Positions 8,393 through 17,342 are shown, counted from the stretch's first letter. The stretch is DNA of 64,000 nucleotides from Micrococcales bacterium 73-13 (GCA_001898855.1 MKVN01000016.1:1-64000); one strand, 5' to 3'. Notes: generated by a model not told the origin, from the letters alone. Numbers and translations: made by a program.

Positions 8393-9820
8393 TCAGGCGC
8401 CGGGCTCGGTGCGCTCGGCGGCGCGCTGCGCCCAGTCCTCGACGTTCCGCTGCGGCGCGACGCTGATCGCGAGCGCGCCGGGCGGCACGTCCTTGCGCAC
8501 CACCGCGCCGGCGCCGATCGTCGCGTCGTCGCCGATCTCGACCGGGGCGACGAGCGAGTTGTGCACGCCGGTGTGGACGCGGCTGCCGATCCGGGTGCGG
8601 TGCTTGCGCACGCCGTCGTAGTTCGCCGTGATCGTGCTCGCGCCGAGGTTCGTGCCCTCGCCGATCTCCGCGTCGCCCACGTAGGAGAGGTGCGGCACCT
8701 TGCTGCCCTTGCCGATCACGGTGTTCTTCGTCTCCACGAAGGTGCCGATCTTGCCGGCCGCCCCGAGCACGGTGCCCGGCCGCAGGTAGGCGAACGGCCC
8801 GACGCTCGCCGAGGTGCCGATCACCGCGAGCGTCGCCTCGGAGCGGCTGACCACGGCGAGGTCGCCGACCTCGCAGTCGGTGAGCCGCGTGTTCGGGCCG
8901 ACCACCGCGTGCTCGCCGATCGTCGTCGCCCCGCGCAGCTGGGTGCCGGGCAGCAGCTCCGAGTCGCGCCCGATCGTCACGTCGACGTCGATCCAGGTGG
9001 TCTGCGGGTCGCGGACCGTCACGCCGGCGAGCTGGTGGGCGCGGACGATCCGCGCGTTCAGGACGCGCTCGGCCTCGGCGAGCTGGACGCGGTCGTTGAC
9101 CCCGGCGACGGTCATCGGGTCGTCGACGACCGTCGCGGCCACCGGCAGGCCCTCGGCGCGCAGGATGGACACCACGTCGGTGAGGTACCGCTCGCCCTGC
9201 GCGTTCGACGAGCCGATGCGCGGCAGCGCCGTCCGCAGCGCCGAGGCGGCGAAGACGTAGGTGCCGGAGTTCGCCTCGCCGATCAGCCGCTCCTCGGGGG
9301 TGGCGTCCGCCTGCTCGACGATCCGGTCCACCAGCCCGTCGCCGCCGCGGACGACGCGCCCGTAGCCGGTCGCGTCGGCGAGCGCGGCGGTCAGCAGCGT
9401 CGCCGCGGCGCTCGAGGCCCGGTGCTGCGCGAGCAGCGCGCCGACGGTCGCCGGGTCCAGCAGCGGGACGTCGCCGGAGAGCACCGCGACGTCGCCGTCG
9501 AATCCGCCCGGCAGCGCCGCGACCGCGAGCTCGACCGCGCGGCCGGTTCCGGGGATCTCGTCCTGGTCGACGACGGTCAGCCCGGGCATCGCGTCGGTGA
9601 CGGCCGCGACGACCGCGTCCCGCTCGTGCCGGACCACGACGACGACGTGCTCCGGGGAGAGCTCGCGGGCGGTCGTCAGGACGTGGCCGATGAGGGTCCG
9701 GCCGGAGATCTGATGCAGCACCTTCGGCGTCGCCGAGCGCATCCGGGTGCCCTGGCCCGCGGCGAGCACGACGACGGCGAGCGGGCGTGGCGCGCCGTCC
9801 TGGGCCTGAGGAACGGTCAT
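8393..9820 (-). CDS. glmU: Bifunctional GlcN-1-P acetyltransferase / UDP-GlcNAc pyrophosphorylase
   Basis: Makes UDP-GlcNAc for peptidoglycan. The 475 residues contain the N-terminal nucleotidyltransferase signature LAAGQGTRM (19-27) followed by the usual pyrophosphorylase fold to about residue 240, then a left-handed beta-helix with hexapeptide repeats (for example GATTIGEHAVVGPNTRL) to the C-terminus. The frame remains open far upstream, but homology starts at the ATG at 9820; a CAGAAT hexamer 6 nt upstream could be a -10 box giving a leaderless mRNA. It leads a minus-strand group with the GDPD gene and prs and is divergent from tRNA-Gln. Confidence 0.97.
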   Translation of the reverse strand: MTVPQAQDGAPRPLAVVVLAAGQGTRMRSATPKVLHQISGRTLIGHVLTTARELSPEHVVVVVRHERDAVVAAVTDAMPGLTVVDQDEIPGTGRAVELAVAALPGGFDGDVAVLSGDVPLLDPATVGALLAQHRASSAAATLLTAALADATGYGRVVRGGDGLVDRIVEQADATPEERLIGEANSGTYVFAASALRTALPRIGSSNAQGERYLTDVVSILRAEGLPVAATVVDDPMTVAGVNDRVQLAEAERVLNARIVRAHQLAGVTVRDPQTTWIDVDVTIGRDSELLPGTQLRGATTIGEHAVVGPNTRLTDCEVGDLAVVSRSEATLAVIGTSASVGPFAYLRPGTVLGAAGKIGTFVETKNTVIGKGSKVPHLSYVGDAEIGEGTNLGASTITANYDGVRKHRTRIGSRVHTGVHNSLVAPVEIGDDATIGAGAVVRKDVPPGALAISVAPQRNVEDWAQRAAERTEPGA

Positions 9821-9945
9821 GCGCCCATTCTGCCGTGCCTCGCGCCTCCGTCCCCGTCGGGTTTCGCGCCCGACGGGATCCGGCGATCCGGCGCGTCCCC
9901 GCTCATGGGTCCCCGGAAACGGGCGTGCGAGGATGGGGCCGGCGA

Positions 9946-10017
9946 TCCGCCCTGGTGTAACGGCAGCACGACGGCCTTTGGAGCCGTGAAGTCGAGGTTC
10001 GAGTCCTCGGGGCGGAG
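9946..10017 (+). tRNA. tRNA-Gln (anticodon UUG)
   Basis: The sequence folds as a cloverleaf: acceptor TCCGCCC pairs with GGGCGGA, the D arm is GTG/CAC with a TAACGG-containing loop, the anticodon stem ACGGC/GCCGT encloses CTTTGGA with TTG at positions 34-36, and the T arm CGAGG/CCTCG encloses TTCGAGT. The discriminator is G and CCA is not encoded. A tRNA-Gln beside glmU is common in actinobacteria; here it also marks the left edge of the long accessory region. Confidence 0.95.
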
Positions 10018-10039
10018 CTTCCGGCCTCGCGCGACCCGG

Positions 10040-10045
10040 TAGGCT
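10040..10045 (+). promoter_or_regulatory. Predicted -10 box (TAGGCT), leaderless OYE promoter
   Basis: TAGGCT ends 6 nt before the GTG of the flavin oxidoreductase gene. A transcription start at the normal distance would fall on or next to that GTG, so the mRNA is predicted to be leaderless. There is no ribosome-binding site in this gap. The same spacing occurs before pmt, metG and ispE. Confidence 0.55.
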
Positions 10046-10051
10046 CGATGG

Positions 10052-11137
10052 GTGATTTCTGCTTTCGAGCCCTACGACCTCGGCGGCACCACGCTCCAGA
10101 ACCGGATCGCGATGGCCCCGATGACCCGCACCCGCGCGACCGGCTCCGTGCCGAACGAGATGATGGCCGAGTACTACGGCCAGCGCGCCGGCGCCGGCCT
10201 GATCATCACGGAGGGCATCGCCCCGTCCGACGTCGGTCGCGGCTATCCGGACACCCCGGGCCTGTGGAACGACGAGCAGGTCGCCGGCTGGCGCCTCGTC
10301 ACCGACGCGGTGCACGCCAGGGGCGGGCGGATCTTCGCGCAGCTCATGCACGTCGGCCGGATCGGCGACCCCACGCTGCACGAGGGCGAGGCGAACGTCG
10401 TCGCGCCGTCGCCGGTGGCCGCCGAGGGCGCCATCTACACGCACAGCGGACCCACCCCGTACGTCGTGCCGGACGAGCTCGACGAGGCCGGCATCGCGAA
10501 GGCCATCGGCGAGTACGCGCACGCCGCGAGGAACGCGATCGCCGCGGGCTTCGACGGGGTCGAGCTGCACGGCGCGAACGGCTACCTCATCCACCAGTTC
10601 CTCTCGGCGTCCGCGAACCACCGCACGGACGGCTGGGGCGTCACCGTGGCCGGCAAGATCCGGTTCGCGGTCGCCGCGGTCAAGGCGACGGCCGAGGCGA
10701 TCGGCGCGAACCGCGTCGGCATCCGCCTCTCCCCCGGCAACCCGCTGCACAGCATCCAGGAGGTCGAGCGCGAGGAGCTCTACCTCGCCCTCGTCGAGGC
10801 GCTCGCCCCGCTCGGCATCGCCTACGTGCACGTCAACGAGGGGCCGGAGCTGCGCCCGCTGACCGAGGCGATCCGCGCGGCGTGGCCGCAGACCCTGCTG
10901 CTCAAGCCGTGGACGGCGACCCGTCGCACCGACGCCTCCGACCTGCACCTGCTGACCGAGGAGGTGCCGGCCCTCGGCCGCCCGGTCGCCGACGTGCTCG
11001 CCTTCGGCGCGAACTTCATCGGGAACCCGGACCTCGTCGAGCGGATGCGCCTCGGCCTCGAGCTGAACGAGCTGCGTCCGCAGCTCTTCTACGGCATCGG
11101 CGCCGAGGGCTACGTCGACTACCCGACGGCGTCCTAG
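10052..11137 (+). CDS. Old-yellow-enzyme family alkene reductase
   Basis: A 361-residue FMN-dependent TIM-barrel oxidoreductase of the NemA/OYE type, reducing activated C=C bonds with NAD(P)H. Visible landmarks: NRIAMAPMTR near the N-terminus (FMN site), the substrate-binding His173 and Asn176 in ELHGANGYLI, and NHRTDGWGV, which is typical of the classical subclass. The GTG start at 10052 sits 6 nt after a TAGGCT -10 box. It is a stand-alone gene between tRNA-Gln and the accessory clusters, converging on the racemase gene with a hairpin between them. The physiological substrate cannot be inferred. Confidence 0.93.
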   Translation: MISAFEPYDLGGTTLQNRIAMAPMTRTRATGSVPNEMMAEYYGQRAGAGLIITEGIAPSDVGRGYPDTPGLWNDEQVAGWRLVTDAVHARGGRIFAQLMHVGRIGDPTLHEGEANVVAPSPVAAEGAIYTHSGPTPYVVPDELDEAGIAKAIGEYAHAARNAIAAGFDGVELHGANGYLIHQFLSASANHRTDGWGVTVAGKIRFAVAAVKATAEAIGANRVGIRLSPGNPLHSIQEVEREELYLALVEALAPLGIAYVHVNEGPELRPLTEAIRAAWPQTLLLKPWTATRRTDASDLHLLTEEVPALGRPVADVLAFGANFIGNPDLVERMRLGLELNELRPQLFYGIGAEGYVDYPTAS

Positions 11138-11156
11138 GGCGCCGCGGTCCGGCGCC
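11138..11156. terminator. Hairpin between convergent genes
   Basis: A perfect 7-bp stem (GGCGCCG/CGGCGCC) with a 5-base loop fills nearly all of the 21-base gap between the stop codons of the alkene reductase and the racemase. It has no T-tract, as is common for high-GC actinobacterial terminators, and could act in both directions. Confidence 0.5.
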
Positions 11157-11158
11157 GC

Positions 11159-11875
11159 CTACCGGTAGACCTTCTCGGTCGGCGCCTGGTAGGTGTTCGC
11201 CTTGCTCGTGCTGTAGCGCAGCGCGACGAGGCTCTCGGCGACGCGGCTCGCGGCCTCGACCGGGTCCACCACCGGCACGCCGAGGCGTTCGCTCAGCCTG
11301 CCCGCGAGCCCGGTCATGCCCGCGCAGCCGAGGACCAGCACCTCGGCGCCGTCCTCGCGGATCGCCTCGGCCCCGGCGGCCTCGAGCACGTCCAGGGTGC
11401 CCTCCGGGTCCTCGTGGAAGGCGAGCACTCCGAGGTCCGTCGTCCGCACCGAGGCGAGGCGCGCACCGGCGCCGTTCAGCTCGGCGAGCCGGCGCAGGCG
11501 CTCCTGCGCCCTCGGCAGCGTCGAGACGATGGAGAACCTCGCGCCGAGGAACGCCGAGACCATGATCGCGGCCTCCGCGATCCCCACCACGGGCTTGTCG
11601 GTCAGCTCCTTGGCGGCGTCCAGGCCGGGGTCCCCGAAGCACGCGATGACGTACGCGTCGTAGTCCTCCTCGCGCTCCGCCCGTTGCATCTCCTCGACGA
11701 GCCCGTACGTGGCTAGCGCCTTGTCGTAGGCGCCATCGATCACGGCCGGGCCGTGCTCGGGGTTGACCGCCGTGACGACGGTGCCCGGCGAGACGACCCG
11801 GCGCGCCGATTCGGCCACGTCGGCGGTCACCTCGGGCGAGGTGTTCGGGTTGATCAGCAGCAGGTGCGTGCTCAT
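11159..11875 (-). CDS. Asp/Glu/hydantoin racemase superfamily protein
   Basis: A 238-residue cofactor-independent racemase/isomerase fold. The two catalytic cysteines expected for the family are present: Cys79 in IACFGDPG and Cys184 in LGCAGM. Family members racemise hydantoins, aspartate or glutamate, or isomerise maleate. The gene is last in a minus-strand run (creatinase-like, ABC importer, two EthD-like genes, racemase) and lies 12 bases after its neighbour, so it probably belongs to the module A operon. In that setting it could racemise or isomerise a ring-opened amide or hydantoin-like intermediate; this is inference. Confidence 0.85.
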   Translation of the reverse strand: MSTHLLLINPNTSPEVTADVAESARRVVSPGTVVTAVNPEHGPAVIDGAYDKALATYGLVEEMQRAEREEDYDAYVIACFGDPGLDAAKELTDKPVVGIAEAAIMVSAFLGARFSIVSTLPRAQERLRRLAELNGAGARLASVRTTDLGVLAFHEDPEGTLDVLEAAGAEAIREDGAEVLVLGCAGMTGLAGRLSERLGVPVVDPVEAASRVAESLVALRYSTSKANTYQAPTEKVYR

Positions 11876-11887
11876 GGGGTCCTCCGA

Positions 11888-12571
11888 TCAGGCCGGGCTC
11901 GGCGCGCCGGCCCGTCCGTGCTCGATCCGCCGGACGAAGACGCGCTCGGTCAGCGCCTGGTCGACGAAGGAGCGGTTGTCGTCCTCGATGGTCCGCTCCC
12001 CCTCCGGGGAGTCGTAGAGCCGGGTGCGGAAGTCGACGGCGGTCGGGAACCGCGCCTCGTAGAAGCCGTCGACGGGCGGCGCCGCCTCGCTCCTCGCGAG
12101 CACGACGTGCTGGGCGTAGCGGTCCACTCCGGGGTGATGTCGCGCCACCAGCTCGGCGTGCCGACCGCCCCAGGCGGCGCGGAACGCCTGCGGATCGACG
12201 TCCTCGCGTCGCGTCTGGCTGCCGATCCGGATCCACGGCCCGCCGTCGTCGATCCCGGCGTCGGGCACTGAGCGATCGATCACCGGCCGGTGGGCGACGA
12301 GGTACAGCTCCCGGTCGGCGAACCGCTCGAGCCAGGTCGGCCACACCTCGGCCGCGTCGCGGTGCCGGAGATGCAGCAGTGCGCGCAGCGGGCGGCGCCC
12401 TGTCACCGGTACGTTCTCGCCGGGGCCGTCCACGACCCGGTCGACGATCGCGCGCTCCGCCAGGCCGGCGCGGACCGCCTCGTCGGCGAATCGCCCGATC
12501 TCCTCTGGCGCGCTCGGCTCGCGCCACGACATGAGGATCGTGTTCGCCGCCTCCGGCCGCTCGGGGCTCAT
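11888..12571 (-). CDS. EthD-like protein 2
   Basis: A 227-residue protein with ferredoxin-like EthD/dimeric alpha-beta barrel features. The C-terminal half has the HHPGVDRYAQHVVLAR stretch, matching the His-Pro-Gly...Tyr...Gln-His pattern of EthD proteins. It is related in layout to the gene just upstream, suggesting a tandem duplication or a heteromer. Its ATG overlaps the TGA of that gene (ATGA). EthD was first found to be required for P450-dependent ether oxidation in Rhodococcus, and relatives act as cyclases or monooxygenases in polyketide pathways; the reaction here is unknown. The frame is open upstream, but the overlap and homology support the start at 12571. Confidence 0.75.
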   Translation of the reverse strand: MSPERPEAANTILMSWREPSAPEEIGRFADEAVRAGLAERAIVDRVVDGPGENVPVTGRRPLRALLHLRHRDAAEVWPTWLERFADRELYLVAHRPVIDRSVPDAGIDDGGPWIRIGSQTRREDVDPQAFRAAWGGRHAELVARHHPGVDRYAQHVVLARSEAAPPVDGFYEARFPTAVDFRTRLYDSPEGERTIEDDNRSFVDQALTERVFVRRIEHGRAGAPSPA

Positions 12572-13203
12572 GCGCCGTCCCGGGCGGGCTCGGCGGGAAC
12601 GACGAAGACGCGCTCCTCCTGCCCGGGATCCCGCAGCAGGAGCGCGCTGTCGGCGGCGAGCGCGGCCTTCCCGTGCTCGTCGTCGAAGATCCTGCGGTGG
12701 TAGGCGTCCTCGTCGGCGAAGGTGCTCTGGTGGATCCCGTCCGCGTCCCGTCGGCCGTAGAGGCGCTCTCGGACCACGTTCTGGACGTAGCGCACGATCC
12801 CGGGCTGGTGCGCCGTCACGAGCGGGCCGTGGCTGACGCGCCAGTGCCGGGCGAAGCCGGCGGCGTCGAGCGCCTCGGCGCGGCGCTGCGTGCCGACCCG
12901 GGTGATCTCCGCCGCCGGGTCGGCGCCGGGCTCGCGCCGGTCGAAGACGACGGTCTCCTCGACGAGGTAGCCGTCGCCGGCGCGGTCGTCGAGCACCGGC
13001 GGCCGGGCACCGCCCCGGATCTCGACGATCGCTATGATCGGCGGCGACAGCGGCTGGGATGCGAACTCGGGCGGGACCGGTGGCCCCGTCACCACGCGCC
13101 AGACGTCGTAGCCCGCGGCGTCGCCCGCGGCCGTCGCGGCGGCGCACCAGGCCTGGAGCAAGGCGAGCGCGTCCGCGGAGCGGACCAGGTGCAGGGACTT
13201 CAT
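12568..13203 (-). CDS. EthD-like protein 1
   Basis: A 211-residue protein with an EthD-type motif HQPGIVRYVQNVV in its second half and a FADEDAYHRRIFDDE segment near the end, which in EthD proteins lies in the last helix. Two ferredoxin-like halves fit the length. The ATG at 13203 overlaps the stop of the ABC ATPase gene, and its own stop overlaps the start of EthD-like protein 2. Translational coupling to an importer ATPase implies that both act on the imported compound or its first products; the chemistry is not known. Confidence 0.75.
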   Translation of the reverse strand: MKSLHLVRSADALALLQAWCAAATAAGDAAGYDVWRVVTGPPVPPEFASQPLSPPIIAIVEIRGGARPPVLDDRAGDGYLVEETVVFDRREPGADPAAEITRVGTQRRAEALDAAGFARHWRVSHGPLVTAHQPGIVRYVQNVVRERLYGRRDADGIHQSTFADEDAYHRRIFDDEHGKAALAADSALLLRDPGQEERVFVVPAEPARDGA

Positions 13204-14312
13204 CGACGCGCCTGCTGCGGCGCGGTGGCGAGGTACGCCGCGTCCTGGACGTCCCACTCGACGCGGACGGACGAGCCGACCGTGGGCGCGGCCGCGCCCG
13301 GCGGGAGCTGCGCCGTCCAAGCGGTGCCGTCCTCGAGGAGCAGACCGACCCGTAGGTGGTCGCCGAGGAAGGTCACGTCGTCGACGGTCGCCGGCAGCCC
13401 CTCGGCTCCGGCCGCCCGCGCGGCGTCCCCTGACGCGATGCGCATGCACTCCGGCCGCACGACGAGCAGCCCCTCGTCGAAGGCCTCGACCGGACGGCGG
13501 GCCAGCAGGGTGCGACCGCCGACGGACTCCGGCGCGAGCCGCACGACGCCGTCGGGCGCCTCGCCCTCGGCGAGCCTCACCCGGAGCTGGTTCGACTCGC
13601 CGAGGAAGCCGGCGACGAAGGCGCTGACCGGCTGGGTGTACACCTCCGCGGGCGGCGCGACCTGCTCGAACCGGCCGCCGTTCATCACCGCGATCCGGTC
13701 GGAGAGCACGAGCGCCTCCTCCTGGTCGTGCGTCACGTAGAGCACGGTGGTCCCGAGCTTGGCCTGCAGGCGCCGCAGCTCGAACTGCATCGTCTGCCGG
13801 AGCCGGCGGTCGAGCGCGCTGAGCGGCTCGTCCATGAGCAGCAGGTCGGGGTCCGTCACGAGCGCCCGGGCGAGCGCGACGCGCTGCATCTGACCGCCCG
13901 AGAGCTGCGCGGGCAGCCGATGCAGGTCGGTGAGCTCGACCACGTCCAGCATCTCCTCCGCGGCCGCCCGCGCGGCGCGCTTGCCCTGGCCGTGCATCCG
14001 CAGCCCGAAGGCGACGTTGTCGACGATGCTCATGTGGGGGAAGAGCGCGTAGTTCTGGAACACCACGCCGATCCTGCGGCGCTCGGGAGGCAGGCGGGTG
14101 ACGTCGTCACCCCGGAGGCGGATGGTCCCGGCGTCCGGGGACTCCAGCCCGGCGATCATCATGAGCGTCGTCGACTTGCCGCAGCCGGACGGTCCGAGCA
14201 GGGTGAAGAACTCGCCCTTGCCGATCGCGAAGGCGAGGTCGTCGACCACGGTGCGATCGCCGAACCGCTTGACGAGGGCGGAGACTTCGAGCTGGTTGAC
14301 GGTTTCAGTCAT
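13200..14312 (-). CDS. Polyamine-type ABC importer ATPase (PotA family)
   Basis: A 370-residue ATPase with Walker A GPSGCGKST (40-48), Q-loop at Gln86, signature LSGGQ (137-141), Walker B LLLMDE (157-162), H-loop THDQEEAL, and a C-terminal TOBE region. The length and TOBE domain match spermidine/putrescine and related 2-carbon/amine importers (PotA/FbpC group). Stop and start overlap with both neighbours, placing it in the operon SBP-permease-ATPase-EthD1-EthD2-racemase. The substrate is undetermined; the family takes up polyamines, phosphonates, opines and Fe(III). Confidence 0.92.
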   Translation of the reverse strand: MTETVNQLEVSALVKRFGDRTVVDDLAFAIGKGEFFTLLGPSGCGKSTTLMMIAGLESPDAGTIRLRGDDVTRLPPERRRIGVVFQNYALFPHMSIVDNVAFGLRMHGQGKRAARAAAEEMLDVVELTDLHRLPAQLSGGQMQRVALARALVTDPDLLLMDEPLSALDRRLRQTMQFELRRLQAKLGTTVLYVTHDQEEALVLSDRIAVMNGGRFEQVAPPAEVYTQPVSAFVAGFLGESNQLRVRLAEGEAPDGVVRLAPESVGGRTLLARRPVEAFDEGLLVVRPECMRIASGDAARAAGAEGLPATVDDVTFLGDHLRVGLLLEDGTAWTAQLPPGAAAPTVGSSVRVEWDVQDAAYLATAPQQARR

Positions 14313-16150
14313 CGTGATGCCTTCTTGAGGTTCTTGCGGGTCCTGCTGAACACCATCAGCAGCCCGAGGACGACCAGGGTGAAGAGGATGAAGACGTTCG
14401 AGACGACGGCGAGCGCGGGGCTGATGTTCTCCGTCGTGGCGAGCCACATCTTGATCGGCAGCGTCGGCGCGGTCGGCGACGCGAGCACCAGCGCGATGAA
14501 CAGCTCGTCGAAGGACTGCAGGAACGCGAAGAGCACGCCGGTGAGGATCGCCGGACGCAGCAGCGGGAGGGTGATGGCCAGGAACGTCCGCGGGGCGGAG
14601 GCCCCGAGCGTCCGGGCCGCCATCTCGGTGCGCCGATCGAAGTCGCGCAGCGCGCTGACGACCACGACGACCATGAACGGGATGCCCAGCGTCGAGTGCG
14701 CCGCGGCGAGCGCGAAGACGTTCCCGACCGCGCCGATCTGCAGGAACCAGACGTAGGTGCCGGTCGCCAGCACGATGACGGGGATGAGCACGGGCAGGAT
14801 CGACAGCACGAGCACGATCGACCGGACGCGCTGGGACACCGGGGCTCTCGCGATGAAGAAGGCGATCGGCAGCCCGACCACGAGCGAGAGCACGGTGGCG
14901 AGCGCCGCGACCTTGAGCGATTCGCCGAGGGACGTGATCCATCCGGGGTCGCCGAGCACCTCGGCGTACCAGCGGAACGAGTAGGAGCTCGGCGGGAAGG
15001 AGAGGAACCCGTCGTTCGTGAACGACACCGGGATCGTGATGAGCAGCGGCGCCGCCAGGAAGACGCCGAGCACCAGCGCCAGCACCTTGGTGATCACACC
15101 CCATGGCAGGACCGCCAGCGCGTCCGACAACGACCGGACCAGGATCCGCCACCACCTGCCGCGATCAGGGCGGCTCGTCCCCGCCGCGCCGGAGCGCCGG
15201 ATGCCGCGACGGCGCGCCTGCTGCCCGGCACCCGCGACGACGAGGTTCTCGATCGGATAGAAGACGCGGAAGAGCGCCACGATGACCGCTACCAGGAGGA
15301 TGAGGCCGATGGCGAGCAGTGACGCCGAGGTGAGGTCGGCGAAGGTGTGCAGTCGGATGAGCATGTACTGCGCGATCATCAGGTCGTCGGTGCCGCCCAG
15401 CAGCTGCGGCGTGATCAGGAACCCGAGCGAGAGCGTGAAGACCACGGTCGCGCCCGCCGCCGCACCCGGGGCCGAGAGGGGGAGGGTGATCCGGAAGAAC
15501 GCGCCCACCCGGTTCGCGCCCATCGTGCGCGCCGCCGGGGCGAGCTGCGGCGAGAGCTTGGACATGACCGAGTACAGCGGGAGGACGAAGAGCGGCAGCA
15601 TCATGTTCACCATGCCGACGAGCACGGCGAACCGGTTGTAGAGCAGCCCGCCGTCGGCGGTCGGTATCAGCCCGAGGTCGAAGAGCCCGTTCTGGAGCGC
15701 GGACAGCGGCCCGCTCTTGCCGAGCAGGATCATCCACGCGTAGGTGCGGACCAGGACGCTGGTGAGGAAGGGCACGAACACGAGGGCGAACAGCAGCATC
15801 CGCAGCCTCGGCCCCGCGGCCACGAGCGCGGCCGCGTAGAGATAGCCGAGCAGGCCGCAAACGAGGGTCACCTGGACCGCCACCAGCACGGTGCGGACCA
15901 GGATGGTCGAGCCCGGAGGCTGCCCCAGCACCATCCACCAGCGATCGATCCCGACCACGACGCCGTAGCGCGCCATGTAGATCATCGGCGCCACGATCAC
16001 GAGCAGCAGCAGGATCGTCCCCGGCACCACCGCGAGCAGCCAGATCCTGCTCCGACCGCGTCGGAACCGGAGGTCGATCGCCACGGTGGCCTGCGGGTCG
16101 AGCGAGGGCGCGTCGCGCGGGGCCGGCGTCTTCTGCAGAGCCTGTTCCAT
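14309..16150 (-). CDS. Fused ABC importer permease (PotB-PotC type)
   Basis: A 613-residue permease containing two complete half-units in one chain. Each has its own EAA loop: around residues 205-226 (PAARTMGANRV...ITLPL) and 510-530 (MAARTLGASAP...ITLPL). A basic linker (about 305-345) joins the halves, for about twelve helices in total. PotB and PotC are normally separate; single-chain double permeases are better known from FbpB/ThiP-type systems. The ATG at 16150 is chosen because GGAGGG lies 5 nt before it; the open frame extends further upstream without a better site. Overlaps the ATPase gene by ATGA. Confidence 0.92.
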   Translation of the reverse strand: MEQALQKTPAPRDAPSLDPQATVAIDLRFRRGRSRIWLLAVVPGTILLLLVIVAPMIYMARYGVVVGIDRWWMVLGQPPGSTILVRTVLVAVQVTLVCGLLGYLYAAALVAAGPRLRMLLFALVFVPFLTSVLVRTYAWMILLGKSGPLSALQNGLFDLGLIPTADGGLLYNRFAVLVGMVNMMLPLFVLPLYSVMSKLSPQLAPAARTMGANRVGAFFRITLPLSAPGAAAGATVVFTLSLGFLITPQLLGGTDDLMIAQYMLIRLHTFADLTSASLLAIGLILLVAVIVALFRVFYPIENLVVAGAGQQARRRGIRRSGAAGTSRPDRGRWWRILVRSLSDALAVLPWGVITKVLALVLGVFLAAPLLITIPVSFTNDGFLSFPPSSYSFRWYAEVLGDPGWITSLGESLKVAALATVLSLVVGLPIAFFIARAPVSQRVRSIVLVLSILPVLIPVIVLATGTYVWFLQIGAVGNVFALAAAHSTLGIPFMVVVVVSALRDFDRRTEMAARTLGASAPRTFLAITLPLLRPAILTGVLFAFLQSFDELFIALVLASPTAPTLPIKMWLATTENISPALAVVSNVFILFTLVVLGLLMVFSRTRKNLKKASR

Positions 16151-16211
16151 GTCTTCCCTCCGCGACTGTGCGGGGCTCCCCGGGCAGGGAGCCCCGCACG
16201 CGATCACGTCG

Positions 16212-17342
16212 TCAGCCGAGCTCCAGCGCGGCCCGCTGGGTGATGGTCTCGAAGTTGTTCAGCCCCGAGCCGGCATCCTCCAGGTACCACGCGTCGTCCT
16301 TCTGGAACACGTTATGGTCCGGCGCATTGGGCAGCAACGCCACCACGTCGTCCGAGAGCAGGGGGAGCGCCTCGGGGTTGATCGGGGCGCACAGCACGAT
16401 CTCGGCCCAGGCCGCCTGCTGCTCGGGACGGAGGATGAAGTCGATGAACTTCTGCGCGTTCACCGCGTTCGTCGCGCCCTTCCAGATCCCGAACGTGTTC
16501 GACTGCAGCCGGGCCCCGTCCCAGATGATCTGGATGGGAGCGCCCTCCTGGACCAGCGGCGACACGCGGCTGGACAGGCACTGCGCGATGTCCACCTCGC
16601 CGTCGACGAGCTGCTGGGTCAGGACGGTCGGGTTGGCCGCGAACTGCGGGACGTTGGCCTTGATCGACTGCATCTTGGCGAACGCCCGATCGATGTCGAG
16701 CGGGTAGAGCTTGCTCATCGAGACGCCGTCCGCGAGCAGCGGGAACTCCGGTGTCGGGTCGTTCAGCCAGCTCTGCATGCCGCGGTTGCCGGGGAACTTG
16801 GCGAGGTCGAAGAAGTCCGTCCAGCTCTTGGGCGCGGTCGCCGCGTCGGGGTAGGCCGTCGTCGAGTAGCACATCGCGATCGCGATCTGGCCGAACACGG
16901 CGCCGTACTCCGTCTTGGCGAAGTCCGGCACCTGTGCCATGGTCGTGGCGTCGAACGAGCTGTAGTCGATCGGGATCATGTACCCCTTCGACGCGAAGGT
17001 GTTGATCTGCGCCGGCGCGACGTCGATGATGTCCTCCGGCGGAGCCTGCCCGGCGTCGATCGCGGCGCTGCTCGCTGCGAAGTCGCTGGTCTCCTTGAAG
17101 GTCACCTTGATGCCGGTCTCGGCCTCGAAGGGCTCGATGAAGGCCTTCGTCAGCGCCTCGCCCCAGCGTCCGCCATGGCTCGCGATGACGAGCTCGTCGG
17201 TGCCGGCCGGCGGCGCCTCGGTCGCCGTCTCGGTCGGCGTGACCGCTCCGCCGCCGCTGCAGCCGGCGAGGGCGAAGATCGCGGCGCCGGCGGCCATGCT
17301 CACCAGCAGGCGTCGCCTCCGCGGGAAGAACGAACTGGACAT
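16212..17342 (-). CDS. ABC importer substrate-binding lipoprotein (PotD-like)
   Basis: A 376-residue extracellular solute-binding protein. The signal peptide has a twin-basic start (RRRRLL), a hydrophobic core and the lipobox LAGC with the lipidated cysteine at residue 28, followed by a Gly/Thr/Glu/Pro linker. The mature part matches periplasmic polyamine-type binding proteins (ELVIASHGGRWGEAL at the start; ASRVTG-like hinge elements are replaced by SSRVSPLVQEG). An AAGGAG ribosome-binding site precedes the ATG. It lies 66 bases after the creatinase-like gene and 61 bases before the permease, so the whole set is likely one transcript from the operator-containing promoter near 18.73 kb. Confidence 0.92.
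   Translation of the reverse strand: MSSSFFPRRRRLLVSMAAGAAIFALAGCSGGGAVTPTETATEAPPAGTDELVIASHGGRWGEALTKAFIEPFEAETGIKVTFKETSDFAASSAAIDAGQAPPEDIIDVAPAQINTFASKGYMIPIDYSSFDATTMAQVPDFAKTEYGAVFGQIAIAMCYSTTAYPDAATAPKSWTDFFDLAKFPGNRGMQSWLNDPTPEFPLLADGVSMSKLYPLDIDRAFAKMQSIKANVPQFAANPTVLTQQLVDGEVDIAQCLSSRVSPLVQEGAPIQIIWDGARLQSNTFGIWKGATNAVNAQKFIDFILRPEQQAAWAEIVLCAPINPEALPLLSDDVVALLPNAPDHNVFQKDDAWYLEDAGSGLNNFETITQRAALELG

Noticed and set aside
9946..10017. Integration site of a mobile island at tRNA-Gln
   Set aside because: No integrase, excisionase or repeat of the tRNA 3' end was found by reading the window, so I do not annotate att sites or a mobile element.
8393..10948. A glmU-frame extension reaching across tRNA-Gln into the alkene reductase
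   Set aside because: The extension is low-complexity and crosses a tRNA gene; the glmU homology begins at the ATG at 9820.
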